In this document: positions 19,047 to 29,004 of the stretch, piece by piece | How the letters are laid out: each line of letters starts with the position of its first letter | How positions within the stretch are numbered: the stretch's first letter is position 1 | Assembly (NCBI RefSeq): GCF_013033515.1 | Contig: NZ_WQEG01000005.1 | Location: forward strand, 1-64,000 | Direction of reading: 5' to 3' | From: Ruegeria sp. HKCCA6707 | GTDB lineage: Bacteria; Pseudomonadota; Alphaproteobacteria; Rhodobacterales; Rhodobacteraceae | Length of the DNA: 64,000 nt | Made by a program: the position numbers and the translations under genes | The notes under the pieces: generated by a model | The model's input: the letters and a program-made list of their open reading frames with translations, nothing else | What the model was told of the DNA's origin: nothing | Databases searched by the model: none

Positions 19047-19437
19047 TTGCAACCTGCCTGGTCCAGTCGGCCAGATTGTAAAAGGTCGTCACACGGGTGA
19101 TCTTGCCGTCTTGGAGGTCAAAAAACGATCCGGCGGGCAGGCAATAGCTTTGGCCATGTGCCTCAGGCAGCCCGTCATCGGTTTCAAGATAGGTTCCGTT
19201 GACGATGAATTCGGCGGCGGCCCGGGTACCGCCCTGGGCCTCGAACACCACGATATCCGTCAGGTGTTCGCGATAGCAGCGGTTCATATGGGCGCAGAAA
19301 TCAGCAAATTTTTTCTTGCCGACGCGTACCCGACCTTCATTCACATGATGTGCCACATCATCCGACAGACACGCCAGCATTCCGGCAACATCGCCTGCAT
19401 TGAATGCCTCGAAATAGGTTTTCACAGTCTGGTTCAT
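19039..19437 (-). CDS. SnoaL-like / nuclear transport factor 2-like protein
   Basis: A 132-residue cone-shaped NTF2-fold protein. The pattern YFEAFNAGDVAGMLACLSDD at the N-terminus and the final DGKITRVTTFYNLADW are typical of SnoaL-like ketosteroid isomerase relatives. The chosen start is MNQTVKTYFEAF (19437), three bases after the stop of the phosphatase gene upstream. It may act with the following GNAT enzyme, since they overlap, but no pathway can be named. Confidence 0.85.
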   Translation of the reverse strand: MNQTVKTYFEAFNAGDVAGMLACLSDDVAHHVNEGRVRVGKKKFADFCAHMNRCYREHLTDIVVFEAQGGTRAAAEFIVNGTYLETDDGLPEAHGQSYCLPAGSFFDLQDGKITRVTTFYNLADWTRQVANG

Positions 19438-19439
19438 GA

Positions 19440-19892
19440 TCACTCCGTCGGTGGGCCCCAACGTTTGCTAAGATGTTGAATGATTTGATCCCGTGTTTGC
19501 CGGTAATGATGCAGCTTTTGCTCGCGGGTCTCACCCATCCCTGTCGGGTCCATGATTGGCCAATACTCGACATCCAGGTGGAAGATCCGGGTCAGTTCCA
19601 ACGCCCGGCGTTGGCTTGCAGGCGAAAGCGCAACGATCAGATCAAACGAGCTTAGATCATCGCCCCATTCTTGCATCTCGTCGAACGAGCGCGAGCGGTG
19701 ACGCGACAGCTCGACCCCGATTTCGTGGCAGACCGAAATACAGAAGCCGTCGATCTCAAGGTCGTTATGAACACCGGCAGATTGCACATAGGTGCCGGTG
19801 CCATAGAATTTCTTCATGATACCTTCGGCCATGGGGGACCGAACCGAATTGTGGTCGCAACAGAACAGAAGGGACTGTGGCAGAGGCGTCAC
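19440..19892 (-). CDS. Low-molecular-weight phosphatase / arsenate reductase-like protein
   Basis: A 150-residue LMW-PTP fold protein. The C-x5-R phosphate loop is CDHNSVRS near residue 12 and the general acid Asp lies in IMDPTGMG near residue 115. The start is a GTG at 19892, three bases after the UPF0262 stop. The arrangement hisD, UPF0262, phosphatase, infA is common in Rhodobacteraceae; here four extra genes separate it from infA. The substrate may be phosphotyrosine or arsenate. Confidence 0.9.
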   Translation of the reverse strand: MTPLPQSLLFCCDHNSVRSPMAEGIMKKFYGTGTYVQSAGVHNDLEIDGFCISVCHEIGVELSRHRSRSFDEMQEWGDDLSSFDLIVALSPASQRRALELTRIFHLDVEYWPIMDPTGMGETREQKLHHYRQTRDQIIQHLSKRWGPPTE

Positions 19893-19895
19893 CCG

Positions 19896-20375
19896 TCATC
19901 CCCCAAAGTGCAACACGCAAATCAACGTAAACAGGCGGCGGGCGGTATCTGTATCAACCTCTGCCTTTCCTTCCAGCCGTTCTTGCAAAACGCGGCTGCC
20001 TTCGTTGTGGATACCGCGCCGGGCCATATCGATGGTTTCGATCTGGCTGGGGGGCAGATTCTTGACCGCATTGAAATAGCTTTCACAGATCTGAAAATAG
20101 TCTTTGACCACCTGCCGGAAGGGCCCAAGAGACAGATGGAACTCTGCTGCTTTTTCTTCCGCCTCGGTCGCAATGTCGAAAACCAGTCGCTTGTCGCGGA
20201 TCGAGAGCTGCACGTGATACGGCCCATCCGGGATCGCCCGATCATCGCGCGCCGGTAGGGTAAAGGTGTTGTCCTCGAGCAGGTCATAGATGGCAACCTT
20301 GCGCTCCTGCTCGATCTCGGGGGTCGGCGGGGGAAGGTTACTGTCGTCCAGTTCGATATGCGAGATTCGGGTCAT
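19896..20375 (-). CDS. UPF0262 family protein
   Basis: A 159-residue conserved alphaproteobacterial protein of unknown function. The patterns AIYDLLEDN, RLVFDI, LSLGPFRQVVKDYFQICESY and DMARRGIHNEGS are family hallmarks. It lies between hisD and the phosphatase gene, its usual place. Confidence 0.93.
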   Translation of the reverse strand: MTRISHIELDDSNLPPPTPEIEQERKVAIYDLLEDNTFTLPARDDRAIPDGPYHVQLSIRDKRLVFDIATEAEEKAAEFHLSLGPFRQVVKDYFQICESYFNAVKNLPPSQIETIDMARRGIHNEGSRVLQERLEGKAEVDTDTARRLFTLICVLHFGG

Positions 20376-20566
20376 GTGTGCTGCGATCTATTCAATTCGG
20401 CTAAGACCTATATCAACCCCATCAGATGGGCAACGGACAGTCAGACGCACCGGATGCATCACAGCAAACACTGAAGGCGCGCTTCGACCTTACAACTGCG
20501 CTAAGTGACAACTACCTCAAAGCCCAAGGTCTTTCCGCAAGGTTTCCGCCTTTCCTCAAGCCGCCA

Positions 20567-21871
20567 TCACTGCTGATTCAACCGCTCGAGCCGCGCCAGG
20601 ACGGATAATCCATGGGCTTCCAGGCTTTCCGATGCAGCCAGCGTTGCGGCTGACGGGCCAACACGGCGCAAGGCTTCGGGTGTCATCTGGCTGATCGTCG
20701 TGCGTTTGAGGAAATCCATCACGCTCAACCCCGAAGAAAACCGCGCTGAGCGGGCCGTCGGCAGCACGTGATTTGGCCCACCAACATAGTCGCCAATGGC
20801 TTCGGGAGTGTATTGACCCAGAAAAATAGCACCCGCGTGCACCGTCTTGGCGCTGAGCGCCTGTGCGTCGGCCACACAGAGTTCCAGATGCTCAGGCGCA
20901 ATCCGGTTTGACAGGCTTGCGGCCTCTTCGAGATCGCGAACCGTGATCACTGCGCCAAAGTCGCGCCAACTGGCCCCGGCGATGGCACGGCGTTCCAGGG
21001 TTTGCAGACGCGCCCCGACCGCCTGCGCCACGGCGCGGCCAAACTCCGCGTCATCCGTAATCAGGATCGATTGCGCGCTTTCGTCATGCTCGGCCTGGCT
21101 GAGCAGATCCAAAGCAAGCCAATCCGGGTTGTTGTCTTTGTCAGCGATCACCAAAATCTCGGACGGGCCTGCGATCATGTCGATCCCGACCTTGCCGAAA
21201 ACCCGGCGTTTCGCAGCCGCAACAAAGGCGTTGCCGGGCCCGGTGATCTTGTCCACCGGCGCGATTGTCTGAGTACCATAGGCCAGCGCCGCGATCGCCT
21301 GTGCGCCGCCGATGCGATAGACCTCATCAACGCCCGAGAGCTTTGCCGCCAGCAAAACCAATGGGTTGACCTGACCATCTGGCGTTGGAACGGCGATGGC
21401 CAGGCGACCGACACCGGCAACCTTGGCCGGGATCGCGTTCATCAACACCGAAGACGGGTAGGACGCCAATCCGCCAGGCACATAAAGGCCTGCAGCCGAA
21501 ATCGCCGACCACCGCCAGCCCAGTGTTGCGCCAGCCTCATCCACCCACTGTTGATCCGATGGCATCTGACGTTCGTGATAGGCCTGGATCCGTTCAGCCG
21601 CCAGTTCCAGTGCGGCGCGTTCGTCGTCCGATACGCTGTCCACGGCCGCGTCGATCTCTGATGCGCTAAAGGCCATTGTTTCCGGTGTCAGCTCCAGCCG
21701 ATCAAACTTGGCCGTCAATTCCAGCACCGCCGCATCACCCCGCGCCCGGACATCTCCGATGATCTCAGAGACAACAGCATCGACATCCGGGCTGTCTTCA
21801 CGCTTTGCACCAAGCAGCGCGGTGAAACCCGTCTCAAAGTCGGGCGAGGTCGTGTCTAAGAAAACGGGCAT
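20567..21871 (-). CDS. hisD: Histidinol dehydrogenase
   Basis: A 434-residue zinc enzyme that oxidises L-histidinol to L-histidine in two NAD-dependent steps, the last reactions of histidine synthesis. The conserved GLYVPGG, DKITGPGN, AGPSEI, SQAEHDE and APEHLE motifs are all in order, including the Glu-His catalytic pair in PEHLEL. Length is standard. It is a single his gene here; the rest of the pathway is elsewhere. Confidence 0.97.
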   Translation of the reverse strand: MPVFLDTTSPDFETGFTALLGAKREDSPDVDAVVSEIIGDVRARGDAAVLELTAKFDRLELTPETMAFSASEIDAAVDSVSDDERAALELAAERIQAYHERQMPSDQQWVDEAGATLGWRWSAISAAGLYVPGGLASYPSSVLMNAIPAKVAGVGRLAIAVPTPDGQVNPLVLLAAKLSGVDEVYRIGGAQAIAALAYGTQTIAPVDKITGPGNAFVAAAKRRVFGKVGIDMIAGPSEILVIADKDNNPDWLALDLLSQAEHDESAQSILITDDAEFGRAVAQAVGARLQTLERRAIAGASWRDFGAVITVRDLEEAASLSNRIAPEHLELCVADAQALSAKTVHAGAIFLGQYTPEAIGDYVGGPNHVLPTARSARFSSGLSVMDFLKRTTISQMTPEALRRVGPSAATLAASESLEAHGLSVLARLERLNQQ

Positions 21872-21931
21872 GATCGGGCTCTCCAGGGCGTTTCAACGGG
21901 TCTTATCGCCCAGCCCGCATGCCCTCAACCC

Positions 21932-22402
21932 TTACTCGGCTGACTGCAGCGATTTGCGCATCGGGAATTGCGAGATACCATGCCAATCCTCGGGTGCAGC
22001 GGATTGGGTCCAGCCTTAGCGCAGATAAAACGCCCGCGCGGTTTGAGTTGCGACAAGACCGGCCTCAGAACACCCCTGCCCGACCAACTCTTCTTCCAGC
22101 CTCTGCAGCAGGGCCTGACCAACGCCAAGCCGGACATGCGCAGGATCGACATAAAGCAAGGTCACGAAATCACGGTCTTTCAGGCCACCCACGGCAGCGA
22201 TCTGGCCGGTGCGCTCTGCCACCCAGATCTCAGCGCCCGAATGCAGCCAGTTGCGAACCGATTCCGGATCTTTGTTCCGGGTCCAAAGCGCAAGAAGATC
22301 GGCGTCGTTTCCATGATCCGCAACACAAAGTAGCGTTATCGACCGGATGAGTGTCTGGCTGATCCCGAACGCGTCGAACACGGTGGCGCGGCGTATTGCC
22401 AA
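21932..22402 (-). pseudogene. GNAT acetyltransferase gene interrupted by a TAA codon
   Basis: The first 128 codons encode a GNAT protein with the acetyl-CoA loop HVRLGVGQALLQRL and end at FYLR, directly before the last strand of the fold. An in-frame TAA (22018-22016) follows. Beyond it the same frame continues for 27 codons with GWTQSA and QFPMRKSL, which look like the normal GNAT C-terminus (G-F/W then F-x-MRK-x-L), and stops at 21932. A single base change such as TTA to TAA explains this. The start is a TTG with AAGGTAGGG upstream. A shortened protein might still be made. Confidence 0.75.
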
Positions 22403-22442
22403 CCCTACCTTGGGCCGGGAAAACGCGCCGGCTATGCCGCGC

Positions 22443-22919
22443 TTATTCCGGATGGTGCGGGGCGTGACCCGATGGCGCCCGATACGGCCGGGTGACGTCC
22501 TTCAGAGTTGCGTCCAAGGCCTCGGCCCGCAAACGGATCGCACCGTCGCCGGCCAAGGTCAGCATAATATGACCCGCGCCGTCTTCACCTGCCTCGAAAT
22601 CGACCGACAAGAGCGACAGGATCATGTCCTTGTCGCGCCGGTCTATCCCTTGGCTGGATACAGACAGCACATCATCGAATACCAAGACCGATTGCACCCG
22701 TTCAAATGGGCGATTGCGCTGCGCGGCAGCGTCTTTGTCCTCCCAGCGGAACCGGTTCAACAGCAACGCAAACCGGCGCTCGGATGGGCGCCAGGTCATT
22801 TCGGTCACCGGAAACACCGCATCCTGCACAAGTGTCGAGATCACCTGAAGGTCATCGCTGTCTTGCGCACCCAGATTAAGCGGGGCCTCGCGGCCATCAT
22901 CAAAACTTGCGTCACTCAT
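22443..22919 (-). CDS. DUF2948 family protein
   Basis: A 158-residue protein of the alphaproteobacterial DUF2948 family, function unknown. Typical segments are DSDDLQVISTLVQDAV, MTWRPSERRFALLLNRFRWE and SVLVFDDVLSV. Its ATG shares one base with the murA stop codon, so it is the second gene of a murA operon. Confidence 0.93.
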   Translation of the reverse strand: MSDASFDDGREAPLNLGAQDSDDLQVISTLVQDAVFPVTEMTWRPSERRFALLLNRFRWEDKDAAAQRNRPFERVQSVLVFDDVLSVSSQGIDRRDKDMILSLLSVDFEAGEDGAGHIMLTLAGDGAIRLRAEALDATLKDVTRPYRAPSGHAPHHPE

Positions 22920-24184
22920 CAGCCTTTTATCCGTTCTATCTTGGCCCCTACGCCTTCCAGCTTGCGCACCACATGCTCATAGCCGCGATCCAGATGATAA
23001 ACACGGTTTACCCGAGTTTCACCTTCTGCCGCCAGACCGGCCAGGATCAACGACACCGATGCACGCAAATCGGTGGCCATCACCGGTGCACCTTTGAGCT
23101 TGTCGACCCCGGTTACGGTGGCCGTCCCGCCCTGTACATCGATCTGAGCCCCCATGCGGATCAGTTCAGGCGCATGCATGAAACGGTTCTCAAAAATGCG
23201 CTCTTCCAGAACAGAAACGCCGTCCGCCGTGCACATCAACGCCATCATCTGCGCCTGCAGGTCTGTCGGAAAGCCCGGGAACGGCTCGGTCACAACATCC
23301 ACCGCGTTCACGCGCCCGTTCTTGCGGGTCACTTTCAACCCCTGTTCGGTTTCACTGACAGCGATCCCGGCCTCATCCAGCTTGGCCGCGAAGGACTCGA
23401 CCAAAGCCATGCGCCCCCCCAACAGCTCGACCTCACCGCCGCAAATGGCCGGAGCCAGCATATAAGTACCCAGTTCGATCCGGTCGGTCACAACCTGATG
23501 CGTTGCACCGTGCAATCGATCAACACCCTGGATCTCGATGGTCGAGGTACCCTCACCCGCAATCTGCGCGCCCATCTTGCGCAGACATTCCACCAGATCG
23601 ACGATCTCAGGCTCACGCGCTGCGTTTTTCAACACGGTCGTTCCCTTGGCCAAGGTGGCGGCCATGACGATGTTTTCCGTTGCACCCACGGAGGCAAACC
23701 GCAACTCATGCACTCCGCCCTTCAGACCACCCGGTGCTTTGGCGTGCAAATACCCGTCTTTCAGCTCAATCTCGGCGCCCAGCGCCTCAAGCCCTTCGAT
23801 ATGTAAGTCCATCGGTCGCGCACCAATGGCACAGCCGCCGGGCAGAGACACAACGGCTTGCCCCAGCCGCGCCAGCATCGGGCCCAGCACAAGGTTCGAG
23901 GCCCGCATCTTGCGCACGATCTCATAATCCGCCGTGTGGCTGGTCAAAGCGTGGCTAGACATCGCCAGAACCTGCCCGTCCTGCAAGGCCGACACCTCGG
24001 CACCCAGCGATTGCAACAACAGCGTCATTGTCTTGATGTCACTCAGCCGCGGCGCGTTGGTCAGCGTCAGCGGTTCTTCGCTGAGCAAGGTCGCTGGCAT
24101 CAGCGTCAAACACGCATTCTTCGCCCCGGCAATCGGAATCTGCCCGTTCAGCGGGCCATTGCCCGTCACCAGAATCGAATCCAT
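22919..24184 (-). CDS. murA: UDP-N-acetylglucosamine 1-carboxyvinyltransferase
   Basis: A 421-residue enzyme that transfers enolpyruvate from PEP to UDP-GlcNAc, the first committed step of peptidoglycan synthesis and the fosfomycin target. The catalytic Cys lies in [14 protein letters not shown]; the N-terminal [15 protein letters not shown] and the later [18 protein letters not shown] are conserved. It appears intact. A 51-residue small gene lies just upstream on the same strand. Confidence 0.98.
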   Translation of the reverse strand: MDSILVTGNGPLNGQIPIAGAKNACLTLMPATLLSEEPLTLTNAPRLSDIKTMTLLLQSLGAEVSALQDGQVLAMSSHALTSHTADYEIVRKMRASNLVLGPMLARLGQAVVSLPGGCAIGARPMDLHIEGLEALGAEIELKDGYLHAKAPGGLKGGVHELRFASVGATENIVMAATLAKGTTVLKNAAREPEIVDLVECLRKMGAQIAGEGTSTIEIQGVDRLHGATHQVVTDRIELGTYMLAPAICGGEVELLGGRMALVESFAAKLDEAGIAVSETEQGLKVTRKNGRVNAVDVVTEPFPGFPTDLQAQMMALMCTADGVSVLEERIFENRFMHAPELIRMGAQIDVQGGTATVTGVDKLKGAPVMATDLRASVSLILAGLAAEGETRVNRVYHLDRGYEHVVRKLEGVGAKIERIKG

Positions 24185-24190
24185 CTGCTC

Positions 24191-24346
24191 TTAGTCCTTG
24201 TCCTGCTCCGGCCTTGCCTCCGAGGTCGCCCGCGCCTTGGCCTGCGCTTTGCGTCGCGCCAGATTGGCCTTCAATGAGGCCTTCAACCTGTCTTCGCGTG
24301 CATCCCCGGATTTGCCCTGTTTTTTTGGTGAGTTTTTGTCTGCCAT
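24191..24346 (-). CDS. Small basic protein upstream of murA
   Basis: A 51-codon reading frame, ATG at 24346 and TAA at 24193, six bases before the murA start. The product is very rich in Lys, Arg and Ala (LKANLARRKAQAKARA) and probably helical. Small Lys/Ala-rich proteins are often annotated in this position in Rhodobacteraceae. Function unknown. Confidence 0.6.
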   Translation of the reverse strand: MADKNSPKKQGKSGDAREDRLKASLKANLARRKAQAKARATSEARPEQDKD

Positions 24347-24429
24347 TGTCTTTCTCTACAGCAGACACAAAAAACCGTCCAGACACCCTTGCGCCGCGTT
24401 TCGTTTGAGTCTAATCACCCGCCCACAGC

Positions 24430-24505
<76 letters not shown>

Positions 24506-24551
24506 CTTTTCAAAATGTTACGCTATCTTTTGGCTTTAGCCGTGTCGCCTT

Positions 24552-24571
24552 GGCGACCACATGGCGACCAC
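24552..24571 (+). promoter_or_regulatory. 20-bp motif, site 1 (possible integrase arm site)
   Basis: GGCGACCACATGGCGACCAC is a 9-bp direct repeat with a 2-bp spacer (11-bp period). It starts 48 bases after the tRNA-Thr CCA end. The same 20 bases occur at 43406 and 63015. Confidence 0.55.
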
Positions 24572-25187
24572 GGACCAAGCTTTGATGTAAAGTTGTAGCG
24601 TTGGAGGACACATCCAGTGAAAAAGCCTCTTTGCCTCGTCGCCGATATCGCAACTTAACTGGACTGCTTGTAAGGGACTGACCTCCGCCCCCTAGCTACC
24701 CTCTTTGCTTGATGTTCCCGAACAAGCGAGGTTCTAATGGCAGCCGAGCCGTATTTTTCCTCAAAGGCCATCTACTCTGGGGTAAGCCCACTCAAGAAGA
24801 TCGCGCCGACCTTCGAACCTCGTTTCGGGGGCGAAGAGTTATTCACAAGAAGACAAATGTTCATTGGCCCAGACAGATGGCCTTAGATGAGCAAAAGCCA
24901 CAGAGTCTGCCGCTGTGTGTATTTTTTTGAACGGGCGGTTGGGAGCAAAACTCGTAAGCATCCCCGCGGTGCCGCCGGCTCTGTTCGGTAATGCATTGTT
25001 TTTATTATCGGCCATTCTTTTTTTACTTTCTGCCAATGCATTGAAATTTGACCATCAAATCTTCACATTTGTGTGAGAGCGACACAACCTGTGATTGGGT
25101 TGGGCTCAACCGGGTGAAAGGGTCCGGGTTCCGTTTACGACGGTTAGAAACGTTAAGTGTGTCCCACAATTTTGGTTGTAGGACGAT
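24572..25187. other. Left non-coding region of island 1
   Basis: About 615 bases without a convincing gene. It probably holds the promoter for the plus-strand defence cluster that begins at 25188. I see no repeats or RNA gene, only short weak inverted repeats. Confidence 0.5.
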
Positions 25188-27320
25188 GTGGTTTTGGATT
25201 GGGATATGCAAGAACTTCAAGAGTATTTCGAGTATCTATCTGCTGAAATTAGCGCAGAAGCCAGCGATTTGGGTATCGACGTCGAAGCAGCATTCCTCGA
25301 GCGCATGGGATCGCAGCTTGAAGCTGAAGGGGAATTGGTCACTCTGGATCGTGTTGGCTTCCAATGTACCCGCGCTGGTAAGACGCTTCGAATAGATGGA
25401 ATTGGTGGGGACCCGAGAGAAGCCGAAAGCGTTCTTAGCGTTGTCGTAAGCGACTATCACTCGGATGCATCACCTCAAAAAATCAACGCTGCCGAAGCAA
25501 AGAGACGCTTCTCTCACCTAGTTAATTTTATCACCGCTGCTCTTACGGGTAAGCTTTCAAATGAACTAGAAGAAGGAAGCCTTGAAGCTGGGGCGGCGAG
25601 CATAATTGCCGACGCTTGGAGCTCGACTACCAAGGTTAAACTAATTGTTTTAACAAACGACATTTATAGTGCTTACACAGATGCGGTTCTGGCGGGAAAA
25701 ATCGCGGATGTGCCAGTAACATATAATATTTGGGACCTTACTCGTTTCCACCGCTATGAGACATCGGGGCAGCTTCGAGAGAAACTTACTGTAAACTTCG
25801 CCGAGGAATTCGGAACTCCAATACCCGCACTGGCGGCGTCCTCGAACGAGGAGTCTCTTCAAAGCTACTTGACTGTTGTCGGCGGCGAGCAGCTCGCAGA
25901 GATCTATGAAAAATGGGGTGCCCGATTACTTGAGTCGAATGTGCGCAGCTTTCTCCAAGCTCGTGGCGCGGTAAACCGCGGTATCAGGGATACCATAAAA
26001 AACGAGCCTAGTATGTTCTTCAGTTACAACAACGGCCTTAGCGCGACCGCGGATAGCGTTGAACTTAAAAATACGCCAGAAGGACTCCAAATCGCGTCAG
26101 CAGTAAACCTTCAAATTGTGAATGGCGGTCAGACGACAGCGTCGCTGCACGCAGCACGGAAGACGTCCCCTGAGACTCTAAAAGACGTATTTGTGCAGAT
26201 GAAGCTTACCGTCGTTCCAGAGCAAACCTCTGAAGAACTTGTTCCAAATATTTCCAAGTACGCTAACAGCCAGAATAAGGTGAGTGCGGCTGACTTCTTT
26301 TCGAACCATCCCTTTCACATGCGTATGGAAGAGTTTTCGCGACGTGTTTTGGCCCCAGCTGCCGAAGGCACCAACCGAGAAACCAAGTGGTTCTACGAGC
26401 GCGCGCGCGGTCAGTACCTTGTTGAACGATCCAAGAGATCTCAAGCTGCGCGGCGTCACTTCGATATGGAGTACCCGAAAGCCCAGTACTTCGTCAAAAC
26501 TGACTTGGCTAAGGTGGAAATGAGTTTCAGAATGCACCCGGACATGGTCAGCAAGGGTGCTCAAAAAAACTTTGGAGCTTTTGCGCAGGAAATCGGCGCC
26601 GCATGGATAAGAGGCGAGCGGCAATTCGATAGAACCTGGTTCCGGCGGTTGATAGCCAAACTCATTGTTTTTCGCCACTTGGAGAAAGCTGTTCCAAAAC
26701 AGGATTGGTACCCCGGTGGTTTTCGCGCGAACATTGTAACCTATGCGATTGCCAAAGTTATGGCTGATGTCGCAGACACCGATCTTGAGATCGATTTCGA
26801 TGCAATTTGGCGCAAACAGGGCCTCCCAGACGAAATTGCTGTGATTTTTCTGAGAGCTGCGGAAAAGGCTGCAACTGTGATCACAAATCCAGAGGCGGGC
26901 ATCAACAACGTTACTGAATGGGCAAAAAAGCAGGCTTGCTGGGCTACTCTGAAGCGCCTCGACGTTGATTACCAAGTGGACCTTAAGTCTTTCTTAATTG
27001 AGCCAAGCGAAGCCGAGGTAGAACGCCGCGATGAAATCAGGGAAGTAGCCCTCGTTACTGGAATCGAAGCCCAAGCAAAAGTAGTAGAATACGGTGGTGA
27101 TTTCTGGAAAAGACTTAAACAATGGTCGGCTTCAAAGAAAATCCTCTCCGAGAAGGAAGCCGGAATCCTAACCACGTGCGGCGCGGTACCAAACCGAATT
27201 CCGAGCGAAAAGCAGTCCTTAATAGCTGTTGAAGTGCTGGGTAGAGCCCGTTCCGAGGGCTACCTGGATAGAGATGAGGCGCCCAAAATCAAGATTAGTG
27301 CCATGAGCAGAGTACACTAG
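25188..27320 (+). CDS. AIPR family (abortive infection phage resistance) protein
   Basis: A 710-residue protein of the AIPR family (Pfam PF10592). The recognisable core runs from VRSFLQARGAVNRGI near residue 250 through FSYNNGLSATA near 278 to QIVNGGQTTASLHAAR near 309. AIPR proteins are linked to phage resistance and occur with restriction-type genes; their biochemical activity is not settled. The start is a GTG with a TAGGA ribosome site; an ATG at 25206 is the alternative. It is the first of seven plus-strand genes, 52 bases before the GHKL ATPase gene. Its last residues (KIKISAMSRVH) resemble those of the EcoRII-N-like protein in the same cluster. Confidence 0.85.
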   Translation: MVLDWDMQELQEYFEYLSAEISAEASDLGIDVEAAFLERMGSQLEAEGELVTLDRVGFQCTRAGKTLRIDGIGGDPREAESVLSVVVSDYHSDASPQKINAAEAKRRFSHLVNFITAALTGKLSNELEEGSLEAGAASIIADAWSSTTKVKLIVLTNDIYSAYTDAVLAGKIADVPVTYNIWDLTRFHRYETSGQLREKLTVNFAEEFGTPIPALAASSNEESLQSYLTVVGGEQLAEIYEKWGARLLESNVRSFLQARGAVNRGIRDTIKNEPSMFFSYNNGLSATADSVELKNTPEGLQIASAVNLQIVNGGQTTASLHAARKTSPETLKDVFVQMKLTVVPEQTSEELVPNISKYANSQNKVSAADFFSNHPFHMRMEEFSRRVLAPAAEGTNRETKWFYERARGQYLVERSKRSQAARRHFDMEYPKAQYFVKTDLAKVEMSFRMHPDMVSKGAQKNFGAFAQEIGAAWIRGERQFDRTWFRRLIAKLIVFRHLEKAVPKQDWYPGGFRANIVTYAIAKVMADVADTDLEIDFDAIWRKQGLPDEIAVIFLRAAEKAATVITNPEAGINNVTEWAKKQACWATLKRLDVDYQVDLKSFLIEPSEAEVERRDEIREVALVTGIEAQAKVVEYGGDFWKRLKQWSASKKILSEKEAGILTTCGAVPNRIPSEKQSLIAVEVLGRARSEGYLDRDEAPKIKISAMSRVH

Positions 27321-27372
27321 CCACGGCTCAAAAAAACCGCCATGACACAGGTTGAACTATCAAGGTAAGACA

Positions 27373-29004
27373 ATGAACGATCTGATAAACGAACCGGATG
27401 CAACCCGCTTGATATTCGGACTCCGGGATACTGGATACAACGTCCGAACCGCAGCCGCCGATATTATCGACAACTCAGTTGCCGCAAAGGCTGACAAGAT
27501 TAATGTTGAAATCGTGCTCCATCAAGATGGTCGGAAACTCGTATACTTCGGCGACAATGGTGAAGGCATGGATGCGGCCGGAGTTCATCGGGCGATGCGG
27601 TATGGAGCGCCGGTAAGAGATAACCCAGAAAGCCTTGGTAAATTCGGTCTCGGGCTCAAAACCGCTTCGAGTTCAGTTTGCCGAAAGTTCACCCTTGTTT
27701 CTCGGGCGAGCGTTGATCAGCCTCTTGCGAAGTTGGCTTGGGATCTCGACCACGTGGCTCAACTAGACAGATGGGAAATGCTGCGGGAACCCGTAACTCC
27801 GGATGAAGACGAAATGTTCGAAGAACTGTGCGGCGAGACAGGAACACTCGTTGTATGGGAAAAATGCGACCGGATACTTTCTAAAGAGTACGAAGCCGGC
27901 GGCGCCCGTGAGCAGGCTGCGATAAAAAGACTAGCCGACACTCTAAGTAAGCACCTATCGCTAGTTTATCATCGTTTTCTAGAGAAGACCGATCAACGCG
28001 AACGTGACATTGATATTTTCGTGAACACAAGCCCCGTGGTGCCATGGAATCCATTCTACCCACAACGTTCCGACCAAGTTTTAACTGAAGCCAAACAGAA
28101 ACTCATCATTGAATTGCCAGACGGCACTGAAGAAATCGCAAATATCAAAGCTTGGATTCTTCCACATCGTAGCGACATGACAAAAGACGAAGCGCGAGAC
28201 TATGCAAGAATTAGCAATAGGGCGCAGGGCTTTTATGTATTCCGTGAAGGTCGCTTGATCCAAGATGGTGGTTGGATGGATGTATTTGGTTCACCCGAAC
28301 CTCATACATCGCTCCTTAGAATTGAGTTTGATTTCGGGCACCGATTGGATGACGCGTTCAGAATAGACGTCAAGAAGTCTCGGATACTATTTCATAGAGA
28401 CCTCGAGGACGGGTTGAAGGAGCTTTTACAACCCATCTATCGGGAGGCTGGAAACAGATACAGGCGAACAAGCCGTGCTCACGCAAACACGGCCAGACAA
28501 GTCGATCACAGTAGCGCGAACAACAACATCGCTGGCACGCCCAATGCAGCAAAGCCTTTAGTAAGCTCTGTGGATGTTAGCTCGCAGTCTGCAATTGTCT
28601 CAAACAACATGGGGCAACGGATACGAATTAAGTCGCCAATTGAGAACAACGTCAGCCCGCAAACGGTCCATGTAGAGGCTGTCGAGACAATCAACAGCGG
28701 AGAGCTGTGGCAGCCGGCGCTTCGGAGTTCAAGCGAAGATGGTCATGTGCCTTCTGTCTTGCTCAACAAACACCACGATTTCTATCAAAAGATTTATCAT
28801 CGAGCAGCCGCCAATGGGTTTGCAGTTGAGGGAATGGATCTATTACTTTGGGCGTTTGCCGTTGCGGAGCAGAACAATACCAATGATGAATTGGAGCCAG
28901 TTTTTGAGGATATTCGGACTGAGATCTCAAATAATCTAAAAAAGCTTCTGCGTAGCATGCCGGATCCCGAGCCGAATGAACTCACCGACGACGCCAATTC
29001 CTAA
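27373..29004 (+). CDS. GHKL ATPase, MORC/MutL-like
   Basis: A 543-residue protein with the full set of GHKL ATP-binding motifs near its N-terminus: the N box AAADIIDNSVAAKA (about residue 27-42), G1 DNGEGMD (about 62) and G2 GKFGLGLKTAS (about 90). The middle part (to about residue 370) resembles the S5-like transducer region of MutL and MORC ATPases; a variable linker and a helical C-terminus follow. Prokaryotic MORC-like ATPases occur in restriction-type loci with helicases and nucleases and are thought to remodel DNA or protein complexes. I start at the ATG at 27373, after AAGGTAAG. Its stop shares one base with the HNH gene start. Confidence 0.85.
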   Translation: MNDLINEPDATRLIFGLRDTGYNVRTAAADIIDNSVAAKADKINVEIVLHQDGRKLVYFGDNGEGMDAAGVHRAMRYGAPVRDNPESLGKFGLGLKTASSSVCRKFTLVSRASVDQPLAKLAWDLDHVAQLDRWEMLREPVTPDEDEMFEELCGETGTLVVWEKCDRILSKEYEAGGAREQAAIKRLADTLSKHLSLVYHRFLEKTDQRERDIDIFVNTSPVVPWNPFYPQRSDQVLTEAKQKLIIELPDGTEEIANIKAWILPHRSDMTKDEARDYARISNRAQGFYVFREGRLIQDGGWMDVFGSPEPHTSLLRIEFDFGHRLDDAFRIDVKKSRILFHRDLEDGLKELLQPIYREAGNRYRRTSRAHANTARQVDHSSANNNIAGTPNAAKPLVSSVDVSSQSAIVSNNMGQRIRIKSPIENNVSPQTVHVEAVETINSGELWQPALRSSSEDGHVPSVLLNKHHDFYQKIYHRAAANGFAVEGMDLLLWAFAVAEQNNTNDELEPVFEDIRTEISNNLKKLLRSMPDPEPNELTDDANS

